Part shown: piece by piece, positions 1-8,280 of the stretch
Position numbering within the stretch: the stretch's first letter is position 1
Layout: every line of letters begins with the position of its first letter
NCBI GenBank assembly: GCA_018402075.1
Contig: JAGYJP010000001.1
Location: 558,001 to 622,000 of the forward strand
Origin: Candidatus Nanopelagicales bacterium
GTDB taxonomy: Bacteria > Actinomycetota > Actinomycetes > S36-B12
DNA length: 64,000 nucleotides
Direction of reading: 5' to 3'
Notes under the pieces: generated by a model
The model's database searches: none
Seen by the model: the letters and a program-made list of their open reading frames with translations, nothing else
Told to the model about the DNA's origin: nothing
Translations under genes and position numbers: made by a program

Positions 1-410
1 TCACGCAAAACAGCATCAACAAAGGGTTGTGAGAGGTCTAATCGCCGCCCCGATGTACGCAACATGCGCTCCACCAAGTCTTTCACTTGATGATCGGCGA
101 GTACAACATTCGTGAGTTGACTTTTCCCATTTTTGGCAATGAACACTCTCGATGGTTCATTGATCCAAATCTCTTCCACCTCAGGATCATTGAAATACAC
201 CTGTAAAGGGCCATAACCCGAAATGTGATGATGAACCTCGCGGATTGTCTCCTGTGGGTCGATCAGTGCCCCACTCGCGAACATGTCAGTGACGCATTCC
301 TCAATCAACCTGAGCACCTGCTCTGAATCCACCCCAGGATCAATGTCCAACCGGCTGATCATGTCCCGCACGCGGGCTTCTACGAGCACGGCTTCAGGTG
401 AAGAACTCAC
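1..410 (-). CDS. CpaF/TadA-family secretion ATPase, N-terminal part (partial)
   Basis: The gene runs off the left edge; only the first 136 codons are visible. The reading frame starts at a GTG (410-408) preceded by GAGGGGA. The visible protein has a helical N-terminal region, then the conserved block of CpaF/TadA ATPases: GYGPLQ, then DPEVEEIWINEPSRVFIA, then VERMLRTSGRRLDLSQPFVDA. These hexameric ATPases power assembly of Flp/Tad pili or related type II/IV secretion machines at the inner membrane. The nucleotide-binding C-terminal domain lies outside the window, so function as an ATPase is inferred from family membership. Partner tad genes, if present, are also outside the window. Confidence 0.85.
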   Translation of the reverse strand, partial: MSSSPEAVLVEARVRDMISRLDIDPGVDSEQVLRLIEECVTDMFASGALIDPQETIREVHHHISGYGPLQVYFNDPEVEEIWINEPSRVFIAKNGKSQLTNVVLADHQVKDLVERMLRTSGRRLDLSQPFVDAVLR

Positions 411-475
411 TGCACATTCCCCTCATCAGATAATCACTATGAATGACTTGATGAAGGTATGCGTGAAGTCCACAT

Positions 476-498
476 AAAAAAAGGGGCGAAATCACGCC
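476..498 (-). terminator. Rho-independent terminator after the alpha/beta hydrolase gene
   Basis: On the minus strand a short GGCG/CGCC hairpin with a 6-base loop is followed by two C and about seven T. It sits 20-40 bases beyond the stop of the hydrolase gene and before the start of the CpaF gene. The stem is short, so termination may be partial. Confidence 0.5.
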
Positions 499-518
499 TG
501 TGGATAAACCGAAAAGAT

Positions 519-1448
519 TTACAGCAGAAAGCGGTCCCACGCCGCTTTGACAAACTCAGGATGCTCGGTCTGAGCTAAGTGTCCAGTGTCCGGAAGTACC
601 ACCACATGGGAATTGGGGAACTTTTTGGTCAGTCGGTGAGCTGCTTTGGCCGTAACCAATACATCTTTTCGCCCATAAATACCCAATGTTGGTGCAATCA
701 CTCGCTCTGCTAATTTCCACGGGCGATTGTCCCCGGTTAAGTCTGCATTTGTTTTGAGCAAGCCCCGCAAGCTGCTTAAGAAAGCATCGGTGTTGTACGT
801 AAGGTGATCGCGTTCACGGACTTCGGCAACCGCTTCATCAAAGCGAAGTTTGGAATGGCGCTCAGGATTCGCGGTGCAGCCATCGATGGTTGCCTGAACT
901 CGATCCTCTGCGGGAGTCTCCAAATACTTGGTGACTAATTGTTCCCCGACACCTGGCATGGCGAGCGCAGGCAGGTGCACATTGCCTTTTGTCGCGTACA
1001 AACTAGGCAGGGCAGGGGAAATCAACGTCAATGTACGAATGAGTTCAGGCTTGCGTGCCGCTAACTGCAATGCAACTGCTCCACCGAGTGAATTTCCAAA
1101 TAAATCGACGGGGCCCAAGTCCTTGGCCAGGATGAACGCCGCGATCGCCCTCGCCAGCCCTGACGGGGAGTAGTCGCCATCGCGCGGCGGGGGTGACATG
1201 CCGAATCCGGGGAGATCGATGGCATACCCCGTGAGTTCTTCTGACATTGCCAGCATCAGGTCGGTCCAATTCAGTGAGGATCCCCCCAGGCCGTGGATAA
1301 ATACGGCGGTTCGAGCAGGTGCTCCCGCTCCGCTTTCCCGTGGCTCGTCAATATTGGTTCGATACGAAATTGTTCGTTGGGGAAGGAACTCAATGCGCCG
1401 CGCACAGGCAACGAGGGCCTCACGACGAGGCAATACGGGGGAAATCAC
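519..1448 (-). CDS. alpha/beta-fold hydrolase
   Basis: Predicted 309-residue soluble alpha/beta hydrolase. The oxyanion-region motif FIHGLGGSSLNW comes early, the nucleophile elbow is GNSLGG (serine), and the C-terminal DTGHLAQTEHPE provides the catalytic histidine, with an acidic residue in the GRKDVLV segment. The substrate cannot be read from sequence; esterase, lipase or C-C hydrolase activity are all possible. A longer frame begins at 1481, but I chose the GTG at 1448 because TACTGT lies exactly 6 bases upstream, the spacing seen before many genes here. It is divergent from a TetR regulator gene 104 bases away, which may control it. Confidence 0.8.
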   Translation of the reverse strand: MISPVLPRREALVACARRIEFLPQRTISYRTNIDEPRESGAGAPARTAVFIHGLGGSSLNWTDLMLAMSEELTGYAIDLPGFGMSPPPRDGDYSPSGLARAIAAFILAKDLGPVDLFGNSLGGAVALQLAARKPELIRTLTLISPALPSLYATKGNVHLPALAMPGVGEQLVTKYLETPAEDRVQATIDGCTANPERHSKLRFDEAVAEVRERDHLTYNTDAFLSSLRGLLKTNADLTGDNRPWKLAERVIAPTLGIYGRKDVLVTAKAAHRLTKKFPNSHVVVLPDTGHLAQTEHPEFVKAAWDRFLL

Positions 1449-1454
1449 CCTCCT

Positions 1455-1460
1455 ACAGTA
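1455..1460 (-). promoter_or_regulatory. leaderless -10 element of the hydrolase gene
   Basis: TACTGT on the minus strand, then AGGAGG, then GTG (1448). The AGGAGG touches the start codon, too close to act as a normal ribosome site, so the leaderless reading is preferred. Confidence 0.5.
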
Positions 1461-1540
1461 CGCCGATCCCACTTCCCGCATGTTCGCGCTATCGGCACTG
1501 CATACACGTTAAGCACTGCACCTGGTTACCTCTGACGAAG

Positions 1541-1546
1541 TACACT
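1541..1546 (+). promoter_or_regulatory. leaderless -10 element of the tetR gene
   Basis: TACACT, six bases, then the ATG at 1553. Transcription should start on or next to the A of the start codon. Confidence 0.6.
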
Positions 1547-1552
1547 GCTCAA

Positions 1553-2200
1553 ATGGCTCTCTCAGCGACACAGACCCCCGCTGACGAAAACGCCAAGGTC
1601 ATCCGTCTACCTAAGGCTCAACGCCGCGAACAGTTGATGGATACGGCGCGGGCGGTGTTTGTGGTGCAGGGTTACCACTCAGCCAGCATGGATGAAATTG
1701 CCGAACAAGCTGGCGTATCCAAGCCGTTGCTCTATCAGCACTTCCCCAGCAAGTTGGACCTCTATCTGGCCATTCTTGATTCCGGGATTGAGCATCTTCT
1801 CGATACATCCGATGCCTCTTTGAGGAACATCACCGATAACAAGCAGCGCGTTCACGCAACCATTCGCTCTTATGTCGAGTTTGTCGATGATCCCGCTGGC
1901 GCCTACCGACTTGTATTCGAATCAGACCTCACTAATGAACCTGAAGTCCGCCAACGCATGGCTCACCTAGATAGGGAAGTGATCCGCCGAATTGCTGCCG
2001 TGATCAAAGCCGACACTGGTCTCAGCGAGAGCCAAGCGGAACTTCTCGGTGCAGGTTTACACGGCCTTGCTCAAGTTGCGTCAACCGCATGGTTGGGCAA
2101 TCCTGATGTTCCCCGTGAAGAAGCAGTAGAACTTCTCGCGTCACTCGCTTGGAAGGGCATCAGCGGTTTCCCACTGTCTCACCCACCATCTGATCTTTAA
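1553..2200 (+). CDS. TetR/AcrR-family transcriptional regulator
   Basis: 215-residue regulator. Residues about 20-65 form the TetR DNA-binding domain with the recognition pattern SMDEIAEQAGVSKPLLYQHF followed by PSKLDLYLAI. The C-terminal two thirds is the helical ligand-binding domain. The frame is open further upstream, but the ATG at 1553 gives the normal TetR length and has a -10 hexamer exactly 6 bases before it. DUF3107 follows on the same strand, as in the tetR-DUF3107 pair of mycobacteria (Rv3208-Rv3208A, from memory). Possible targets are itself and the divergent hydrolase; ligand unknown. Confidence 0.9.
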   Translation: MALSATQTPADENAKVIRLPKAQRREQLMDTARAVFVVQGYHSASMDEIAEQAGVSKPLLYQHFPSKLDLYLAILDSGIEHLLDTSDASLRNITDNKQRVHATIRSYVEFVDDPAGAYRLVFESDLTNEPEVRQRMAHLDREVIRRIAAVIKADTGLSESQAELLGAGLHGLAQVASTAWLGNPDVPREEAVELLASLAWKGISGFPLSHPPSDL

Positions 2201-2262
2201 CCATTACAACAACTAGTGACCGGCGCATTAAACTACCGGTTCGAAAAGAAGGAAGAAAAACA

Positions 2263-2490
2263 ATGGACATTGTGATCGGCGTTCAACACACATCACGCGA
2301 CATCACGCTGGAATCCGAGGAAACCCTCGAAGCCGTCACCGAAAAGGTATCGCAGGCATTCGCCACCGGCGGAGTCCTCACGCTGACCGATTCCAAAGGA
2401 CGCACGGTGATCGTGCCATCTGAAAAAATTGCCTATGTTGACTTGGGGCCAGCACCTGGTCGCCGAGTGGGTTTCGGCGCACCCGCCTGA
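2263..2490 (+). CDS. DUF3107 family small protein
   Basis: A 75-residue protein matching the actinobacterial DUF3107 family: starts MDIVIGVQHTSRDITLE and ends with a beta-rich IAYVDLGPAPGRRVGFG. Function unknown. A good AAGGAAG ribosome site precedes the ATG, and TAAACT at 2229-2234 is a plausible -10 for a separate transcript, so it need not depend on tetR read-through. The stop codon lies inside the first copy of a 22-bp tandem duplication (2477-2520). Confidence 0.85.
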   Translation: MDIVIGVQHTSRDITLESEETLEAVTEKVSQAFATGGVLTLTDSKGRTVIVPSEKIAYVDLGPAPGRRVGFGAPA

Positions 2491-2520
2491 GTAAACGCGC
2501 GCACCCGCCTAAATAAACGC
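2477..2520. repeat. 22-bp tandem duplication across the DUF3107 stop codon
   Basis: Two adjacent 22-base units (2477-2498 and 2499-2520) differ at only two positions. The first unit encodes the last residues and the TGA stop; the second lies in the short gap before the convergent ferritin-like gene. A trailing GCGC starts a third partial copy. Confidence 0.9.
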
Positions 2521-2528
2521 GCGCGGAA

Positions 2529-3242
2529 CTAAGCAGCTAGCCCGAGATCGGACATTCGCTTGGAGTGACTATCCGTGAGTCGAGCAAGCATGCGTCCAAT
2601 TTCGGCCAGGTCCGCACCGGGGCGATCCACTCCACCAATAATGAGCGCACTCAGGGCATCACGCTCGGCTGCAACCCGCTGCGCCTGGGACAAAGCTTCA
2701 CCGACAAGGCGTCTGCCCCACAGCGCAAGTCGGCCGGCAACTTTTGGGTCATGGGCAATTGCCGCGCGAATTCGTTCGACAATATAGGTGGACTGTAAAA
2801 GGTCATCGCACACCTCTGTGACTAATTTCCGGGTGCGTGGATCCACATATGAGGAAATTTCTCGATAGAAGTCCAATGCAATTCCATCGCCCACATAGGC
2901 TTTCATGAGACCTTCAAGCCAATCGGTTGGCTTGGTCTTGGAATGGAATTCCTCAAGAGTCAGCCGGAACGGCTCCATGGCAACTTCCGGATCAGCACCC
3001 AATTCGATCAGTCGATTGCGCAGGGCTACGAAGTGGCGAAACTCCGTGGTTGCCATGTCACCCATGGTCGCTTTGTCGGCGAAGGTGGGTGCGAGCACCG
3101 AATCTGCAGCCAGGCGCTCGAAGGCGGTGATCTCAGAAACCGCCAATACGGCAAGGAGATCCACGACAGCGTCTCGGTAGCCCTGACTCTCGAGGAGTTC
3201 GGACTCCGTTGATTCAATATCGGATGGATCGACACTGGTCAT
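2529..3242 (-). CDS. ferritin-like fold protein (Rv3210c-like)
   Basis: 237-residue helical protein of the actinobacterial ferritin-like family often labelled tRNA-(ms2io6A)-hydroxylase-like. Helices carry paired acidic residues and histidines that could bind a di-iron centre (for example SEITAFERLAAD, ATTEFRHFVALRNRL), but activity is not proven for this family. The position between DUF3107 and a DEAD-box helicase repeats the mycobacterial order. ATG at 3242 with TAGCCT 9 bases upstream, giving a very short leader if used. It ends convergently with DUF3107. Confidence 0.75.
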   Translation of the reverse strand: MTSVDPSDIESTESELLESQGYRDAVVDLLAVLAVSEITAFERLAADSVLAPTFADKATMGDMATTEFRHFVALRNRLIELGADPEVAMEPFRLTLEEFHSKTKPTDWLEGLMKAYVGDGIALDFYREISSYVDPRTRKLVTEVCDDLLQSTYIVERIRAAIAHDPKVAGRLALWGRRLVGEALSQAQRVAAERDALSALIIGGVDRPGADLAEIGRMLARLTDSHSKRMSDLGLAA

Positions 3243-3303
3243 AATGAGCCAAGGCTAGCGGGGTACCATGAAATCAATGAGCCATTCGCTCAGGTTCCCC
3301 GAA

Positions 3304-3319
3304 GCGGGATTTCTCCCGC
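3304..3319 (+). promoter_or_regulatory. GC-rich hairpin just upstream of the helicase start
   Basis: GCGGGA-TTTC-TCCCGC forms a perfect 6-bp stem with a 4-base loop, 22 bases before the proposed CTG start of the DEAD-box gene. It would lie in the mRNA leader and could affect translation start; no T-run follows, so it is not an obvious terminator. Confidence 0.45.
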
Positions 3320-3340
3320 CTCATTATCACTGGAGTTCCA

Positions 3341-4804
3341 CTGTCCACTCATACTGATTCTCAACCTGCGGATTCACCGGCTCCAGATCTCAATGATCTA
3401 GAAATTGCCACCGAATTCGTCAAGGCTGAACCAAAAACATTCACTGAACTTGGTGCCGATCCCCTAATCGTCTCTTCGCTCGCTGCCCACGGAATTGTCA
3501 CAGCTTTCCCGATCCAGGAAATGTGTCTTTCCATGGCACTGTCGGGTCGCGACATTATTGGCCAAGCCAAGACCGGAACCGGCAAAACATTGGGTTTCGG
3601 AGTTCCTCTTTTGCAGCGTCTTCAGCGACCCGGTGGAAATCTTCCGCAGGCTTTGGTGATTTGTCCAACGCGCGAATTGGCCTCTCAAGTCGCATCCGAC
3701 TTGGGGATCGCCGGTAAAGACCTCGGGGTTCGCGTACTCGCCGTGTACGGGGGTCGCGCAATTGAGCCCCAAATTGATTCCTTGAAAAAAGGAATAGATG
3801 TCATCGTGGGAACCCCTGGCCGAATTATGGACTTGGCTGGTCGACGGGATCTTGATCTGAGTGCCATTCGAGTTTTGGTCATGGATGAAGCCGATGAAAT
3901 GTTAGACATGGGATTTCTCCCGGATGTGGAACGAATTGTTGCGTTGCTGCCCACAGACCGCCAAACAATGTTGTTCTCTGCCACCATGCCTGGACAAATC
4001 GTGAATTTAGCTCGCCGCTACATGTCACAGCCCACACACATCCGCGCATCTGACCCGAATGATCAAAACGCGACAGTTGATTCCATTGAGCAGCATGTCT
4101 GGCGTGCTCACCCAATGGATAAATTGGAGCTCGTTGCTCGCATTATGCAAGCAGATAGTCGCGGACTGGCCATGATCTTCACGCGAACAAAGCGCAAAGC
4201 ACAGAAAATTTACGATGACCTCACCGAAAGAGGCTTTGCCGTCGGCACCGTGCACGGTGACCTTGGGCAGGGCGCACGTGAACAAGCACTGCGCGCTTTC
4301 CGATCGGGGAAGATTGACATCCTGGTAGCAACTGATGTTGCTGCGCGCGGAATTGATGTCGATGGTGTGACACACGTGATCAACTTCGAATGCCCCGAAG
4401 ATGAAAAGGCGTACTTGCACCGAGTGGGCCGCACGGGTCGAGCAGGAAATTCAGGGGTTGCCGTCACACTTGTCGATTGGGAAGATGTTGCCCGTTGGCA
4501 AATGATTGATCGGGCGCTGCAGTTGCCGTTCAAAGATCCCCTTGAGACGTACTCCACCAGTGATCACGTGTACACCGGATTAGGGATCCCCACCGATGCC
4601 ACCGGCCGGTTGGCGCGCAAGGATCAAACGCGCGCCGGACTCAATGCTGAACACATTGAGGACCTGGGCGGGCGCCAACCCAAACCGCCCGAGCCTTCCC
4701 GTGATCGCACCCCGCATAAGAGTTCATCCGGTGGCTCCCGCACCCAAAAATCCCAAGGAAAGTCTCGTCCGCGCAAACGCACGAAAGCGGCAACTGGCGA
4801 GTAA
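3341..4804 (+). CDS. DEAD-box RNA helicase, apparent CTG start
   Basis: 487-residue ATP-dependent RNA helicase of the RhlE/CsdA type, acting in ribosome assembly or mRNA turnover. Visible motifs in order: Q motif (FTELG...FPIQ), Walker A AKTGTGKT, PTRELASQ, GTPGR, VMDEADEML, SATMP, then HRVGRTGRAG, and a basic tail rich in K, R and S. The first ATG (3521) lies after the Q motif and would delete it. Between the in-frame stop at 3278 and 3521 there is no ATG, GTG or TTG. A CTG at 3341 with GGAG 5 bases before it gives an N-terminus beginning STHTDSQP. I therefore annotate CTG; ATT or ATC further upstream are alternatives. Confidence 0.88.
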   Translation: MSTHTDSQPADSPAPDLNDLEIATEFVKAEPKTFTELGADPLIVSSLAAHGIVTAFPIQEMCLSMALSGRDIIGQAKTGTGKTLGFGVPLLQRLQRPGGNLPQALVICPTRELASQVASDLGIAGKDLGVRVLAVYGGRAIEPQIDSLKKGIDVIVGTPGRIMDLAGRRDLDLSAIRVLVMDEADEMLDMGFLPDVERIVALLPTDRQTMLFSATMPGQIVNLARRYMSQPTHIRASDPNDQNATVDSIEQHVWRAHPMDKLELVARIMQADSRGLAMIFTRTKRKAQKIYDDLTERGFAVGTVHGDLGQGAREQALRAFRSGKIDILVATDVAARGIDVDGVTHVINFECPEDEKAYLHRVGRTGRAGNSGVAVTLVDWEDVARWQMIDRALQLPFKDPLETYSTSDHVYTGLGIPTDATGRLARKDQTRAGLNAEHIEDLGGRQPKPPEPSRDRTPHKSSSGGSRTQKSQGKSRPRKRTKAATGE

Positions 4805-4833
4805 TGCTGGATTGAATCGGGTACAACTGGGTT

Positions 4834-5238
4834 ATGGGTGGTTTCATGCCGGTCGTTGACCTTGACCTGCATCGTGGGCCTGAGTGTGCCCGCGAAGCCC
4901 GCACGGCCATCGAGGAGAGCCTGCCCGAAGGCCCACTTCGAGACTCATTAGAGGTTATTGCCTCCGAGTTGGTCACCAATGCCTTTGTTCACGGACACGG
5001 GGAAATTCATTGCCTCCTGCTTCGAATTGGATCGGGATATCGAATAGAGGTCAGCAATGAATCCAACGAAGTAGAGTTTCACGTATCCGTAGATCACATG
5101 GATCTCGATTCCGAAAAAGCCGAATCCGAAGGTGGTCGCGGCCTCACGGTCGTGCGGTCTCTGAGTAACGAAATGGGCTACTCATTGACCGGTAACCGAC
5201 TGACCGTGTGGGCCGTAGTGACAGATCAATCGGCGTAA
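4834..5238 (+). CDS. ATP-binding (HATPase_c_2) anti-sigma-regulatory-like protein
   Basis: 134-residue GHKL ATPase domain resembling RsbW/SpoIIAB-type serine kinases and Streptomyces small ATP-binding proteins. N-box ELVTNAFVHG holds the Mg-binding Asn; the glycine-rich lid is EGGRGL. Such proteins usually bind a sigma factor or an anti-sigma antagonist; no partner gene is next to it. It follows the helicase by 29 bases and may be co-transcribed. Start at 4834 or at the second ATG 4846; neither is clearly favoured. Confidence 0.75.
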   Translation: MGGFMPVVDLDLHRGPECAREARTAIEESLPEGPLRDSLEVIASELVTNAFVHGHGEIHCLLLRIGSGYRIEVSNESNEVEFHVSVDHMDLDSEKAESEGGRGLTVVRSLSNEMGYSLTGNRLTVWAVVTDQSA

Positions 5239-5239
5239 A

Positions 5240-6016
5240 TCAGATTTGCTGGGCAGAAATATATGTGGCCCAGAGCAAAAGCGCCGAAAATAATGCGACT
5301 CCTGAGGTAAACCATCCGAGACGAGCCACACTGACACTGGGGAGTTCCTCTCTAAATACTGACATCAATACCGCCCCACCGAGGAATGCTGTTGGTATAG
5401 CAACGAATAATTCATTCGGTGGTGGGGCGAAGTAGGACAGTGCAAGCCCTGCAAAGAGAAATGCGGTCAAGACCCAGCGATCCTTCCGCCTAAAATGATT
5501 GGGGTGCGTGCGCGCCAAACCCCGATCGGACAAAACAAAATGCAAGGACATCACAATGGCAAATAAAATCGCAAAGTCTGCACCCAATTCAATTCGATCT
5601 GGATTGGTGTAGGAAAAAATCAAGCTCAGCACTCCAACCATAATGAGATTGGCTCGATACAGCGTCTTGCTGCCATCTTTGCTCTCCGCTGCTTTGGCAT
5701 CGAATGCATAAAAGACAACAAGGCCGACAAGAGCTACTAGGAACAGTGCAGACTGAACAAAAAGATCGGGAATAGCGTCTGGGATTGTGATGTTGGCAAA
5801 CGCTAACTCACCATCGGCCAACTCGGGCAGCATGTGAACAAAAACATATGCAACGGCAACTCCGCCTGCAAAAGATGCAACGGCATCTTGCCTTCTCGCA
5901 GTCTTATTAAGTAGTTGGCTATCCAGAATAGTTGGAGCAAAAACATGGGTAAGCGCGAGAAAGGCTGTCAGCACAATCGCCAAGGCCCACACACTTGCGG
6001 GCGTTGTGAGATCCAT
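5240..6016 (-). CDS. multi-pass membrane protein, ZIP-transporter-like
   Basis: 258 residues with about seven or eight hydrophobic segments. The segment SFAGGVAVAYVFVHMLPEL and the late FLGGAVLMSVFREELP resemble parts of ZIP-type permeases and related uncharacterised integral membrane proteins. Metal transport is only a possibility: the characteristic histidine-rich loop of true ZIPs is not clear. ATG at 6016 has TAGTCT 6 bases upstream. It ends one base from the HATPase gene, tail to tail. Confidence 0.6.
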   Translation of the reverse strand: MDLTTPASVWALAIVLTAFLALTHVFAPTILDSQLLNKTARRQDAVASFAGGVAVAYVFVHMLPELADGELAFANITIPDAIPDLFVQSALFLVALVGLVVFYAFDAKAAESKDGSKTLYRANLIMVGVLSLIFSYTNPDRIELGADFAILFAIVMSLHFVLSDRGLARTHPNHFRRKDRWVLTAFLFAGLALSYFAPPPNELFVAIPTAFLGGAVLMSVFREELPSVSVARLGWFTSGVALFSALLLWATYISAQQI

Positions 6017-6022
6017 GGCCCG

Positions 6023-6028
6023 AGACTA
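6023..6028 (-). promoter_or_regulatory. leaderless -10 element of the ZIP-like membrane protein gene
   Basis: TAGTCT, six bases, then ATG (6016) on the minus strand. Confidence 0.6.
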
Positions 6029-6051
6029 GAGCACGTGAATAAACGTGGAGA

Positions 6052-7257
6052 CTAGGAACGAATTTTGTAATCCTCAAGAATTCGGCGCGCAATGATCATC
6101 TTTTGAACGTCTGCGGTGCCCTCGCCAATAAGAAGCATTGGGGCTTCTCGATACAGGCGCTCGATTTCGTACTCTTTGGAATAGCCGTATCCGCCATGAA
6201 TTCTGAAGGAATCCTCCACTACTTCCTTACAGTATTCACTTGCCAGATACTTTGCCATTCCGGATTCGAGATCGTTTCGAGAGCCATTGTCCTTAAGTCG
6301 CGCCGCCATGATCATCATTTGGTGAGCAGCTTCTACCTTGGTGGCCATCTCAGCCAAACGAAATGCGACCGCTTGGTGCTCTGCAATCGGTTTGCCGAAC
6401 GTGACGCGAAGTTGAGCGTATTCCGCACCGAGTTCAAATGCGCGCATGGCGATACCACAGGCACGGGCGGCAACATTGACCCGACCGACTTCCACACCGT
6501 CCATCATTTGATAAAAACCTTTACCGGGCTCACCCCCCAGGAGATCATCTTCGGAGAGAACTAGTCCATCCATGATCATTTCCGTGGTGTCGACGCCCTT
6601 GTAACCCATTTTTTCGATCTTTCCGGGAATGGTTAGCCCCGGACGTACTTCGCCAAATCCCGGCGTCTTCTCAATCAAAAATGTCGACATTTTTTTGTAC
6701 ACACTGGCATCGGGATCTATTCCTTGGTCTGTGCGAACCAGAGTTGCCACCAGGGTGGAAGACCCGCCATTAGTCAGCCACATTTTCTGGCCTGTAAGAA
6801 CATACGAATCGCCGTCTTTGACCGCCTTGGAAGTAATCGCCGCAACATCTGAGCCACAACCGGGCTCACTCATGCTGAAAGCTCCGCGTACTTCGCCGAT
6901 TGCCATGCGAGGCAAGTATTTGTCCTTTTGCTCCGGAGTTCCGTGATGCATGAGCATGTACGCCACAATGAAATGGGTATTGATCACTCCGCTGACAGGC
7001 ATCCAGCCTCGGGCAATTTCTTCCACCACTAACGCATAGGTCAGCAGCGACTCACCAAGGCCGCCGTATTCCTCAGGGATCATGAGACCGAAAACACCAA
7101 GTTCTTTAAGACCATCGACAATGGCTTGCGGATACTCATCAGCATGTTCGAGTTCATTGGCAACAGGGATGATTTCCTTATTCACAAAATCCCGCACCGC
7201 GGACAAAATCTCTTTTTGTATATCATTCAAACCTTCGGTCTGAGCCAAGCGAGCCAT
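6052..7257 (-). CDS. acyl-CoA dehydrogenase
   Basis: 401-residue FAD flavoenzyme that introduces an alpha-beta double bond into acyl-CoA. Features: FSMSEPGCGSD in the acyl-CoA/FAD domain, LTGQKMWLTNGG, RVTFGKPIAEHQAV, and the C-terminal REAPMLLIGEGTADVQK block with the glutamate typical of the catalytic base region. It is the second gene of an operon: the lyase stop is 8 bases upstream, and GGGGAAG is its ribosome site. The pairing with a CitE/Mcl-like lyase suggests branched or C4/C5 acyl-CoA metabolism rather than generic beta-oxidation; substrate is not readable from sequence. Confidence 0.9.
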   Translation of the reverse strand: MARLAQTEGLNDIQKEILSAVRDFVNKEIIPVANELEHADEYPQAIVDGLKELGVFGLMIPEEYGGLGESLLTYALVVEEIARGWMPVSGVINTHFIVAYMLMHHGTPEQKDKYLPRMAIGEVRGAFSMSEPGCGSDVAAITSKAVKDGDSYVLTGQKMWLTNGGSSTLVATLVRTDQGIDPDASVYKKMSTFLIEKTPGFGEVRPGLTIPGKIEKMGYKGVDTTEMIMDGLVLSEDDLLGGEPGKGFYQMMDGVEVGRVNVAARACGIAMRAFELGAEYAQLRVTFGKPIAEHQAVAFRLAEMATKVEAAHQMMIMAARLKDNGSRNDLESGMAKYLASEYCKEVVEDSFRIHGGYGYSKEYEIERLYREAPMLLIGEGTADVQKMIIARRILEDYKIRS

Positions 7258-7265
7258 ATCTTCCC

Positions 7266-8231
7266 CTACTCCGGTGCGGTGAATGTTTGTGTGCGAGTCA
7301 TACCTGCTGCGCGGCCTTTGCCCGCGACAACCAATGCCATTTTGCGTGATGCTTCATCGATCATTTCATCGCCTAACATGGCAGCGCCCTTGGCTCCACC
7401 CGCAGCAGATGTGTAATAGTCATAAGCATCCAAAATCAGTTCGGCTTGGTCATAATCCTCCTGCCGCGGGGAAAAGATTTCATTGGCAGCTTCTACCTGC
7501 CCTGGATGCAAGACCCACTTGCCATCAAAGCCCAACGCTGCCGAACGGCCAGCAACACGACGGTAGCCTTCCTCGTCTTTGATCTGCAGATACGGACCAT
7601 CGATGGCTTGTTTATCAAATGCCCTGGCAGCCATCAGGATGCGCATCAAGATGTAGTGATAGGCGTCCCCAGTGTCATAGCCCGGAGGTTGCTCACCCAC
7701 CACCAGGGACTTCATGTTGATACTTGCCATGAAATCAGCCGGGCCAAAAATAATTGTTTCAACCCTTGGACTGGCCTGTGCAATGGCATCAACATTGATC
7801 AGCCCGAGGGCATTCTCAATTTGGGCTTCAATCCCAATCCGACCCACCTCTAATCCATTGGATTTCTCCACCTGGGTCAAAAGCAGATCAAGCGCAACGA
7901 TTTGGTCGGCGGTTTGCACTTTAGGAAGCATGATGCAATCGAGGTTCGCACCCGCTTGCCCCACAACTTCAATGACGTCTGCATAGGTCCACTCGGTAGT
8001 CCAGTCATTAACCCGGACCGAACGCACCTTGCCCTCAAAACCACCCTCATTCAGCGCAGCCACAATATTTTTGCGAGCCTGAGGCTTAGCCAACGGAGCC
8101 ACAGCATCTTCAATATCCATGAAGACCTGATCAACCTGTAAGCCACGAGCTTTGTCGAGCATTTTTTCGCTGCTTCCCGGTACCGCCAGATTTGATCGAC
8201 GCGGACGTGGAGCGCGTTGCTGTGAAGTCAT
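7266..8231 (-). CDS. HpcH/HpaI-family CoA-ester lyase (CitE / malyl-CoA lyase-like)
   Basis: 321-residue TIM-barrel lyase. Motifs include NLAVPGSSEKML, MDIEDAVAP (Mg/CoA site acidics), RVNDW, IMLPKV, IEAQIENALGL, FGPADFMASI and DGKWVLHPGQVEAANE, which align best in my memory with malyl-CoA/beta-methylmalyl-CoA lyases and CitE-like proteins. It would cleave or form a 3-hydroxyacyl-CoA with glyoxylate or a similar partner. The frame is open to 8426, but ATG 8231 matches the family start and carries TACCAT 6 bases upstream. It leads an operon with the acyl-CoA dehydrogenase and is divergent from an MFS gene. Confidence 0.82.
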   Translation of the reverse strand: MTSQQRAPRPRRSNLAVPGSSEKMLDKARGLQVDQVFMDIEDAVAPLAKPQARKNIVAALNEGGFEGKVRSVRVNDWTTEWTYADVIEVVGQAGANLDCIMLPKVQTADQIVALDLLLTQVEKSNGLEVGRIGIEAQIENALGLINVDAIAQASPRVETIIFGPADFMASINMKSLVVGEQPPGYDTGDAYHYILMRILMAARAFDKQAIDGPYLQIKDEEGYRRVAGRSAALGFDGKWVLHPGQVEAANEIFSPRQEDYDQAELILDAYDYYTSAAGGAKGAAMLGDEMIDEASRKMALVVAGKGRAAGMTRTQTFTAPE

Positions 8232-8237
8232 GCCCGA

Positions 8238-8243
8238 ATGGTA
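8238..8243 (-). promoter_or_regulatory. leaderless -10 element of the lyase/acyl-CoA dehydrogenase operon
   Basis: TACCAT, six bases, then ATG (8231) on the minus strand. Confidence 0.6.
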
Positions 8244-8268
8244 GCGATCAGTGGACAGGTGCGCTCCC

Positions 8269-8274
8269 CATGAT
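8269..8274 (+). promoter_or_regulatory. leaderless -10 element of the MFS gene
   Basis: CATGAT, six bases, then ATG at 8281. The same hexamer and spacing precede the S9 peptidase and ilvA genes in this window. Confidence 0.5.
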
Positions 8275-8280
8275 GAATTG

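Noticed and set aside
3521..4804. Helicase start at the first ATG
   Set aside because: It removes the Q motif, which is clearly encoded upstream in the same frame.
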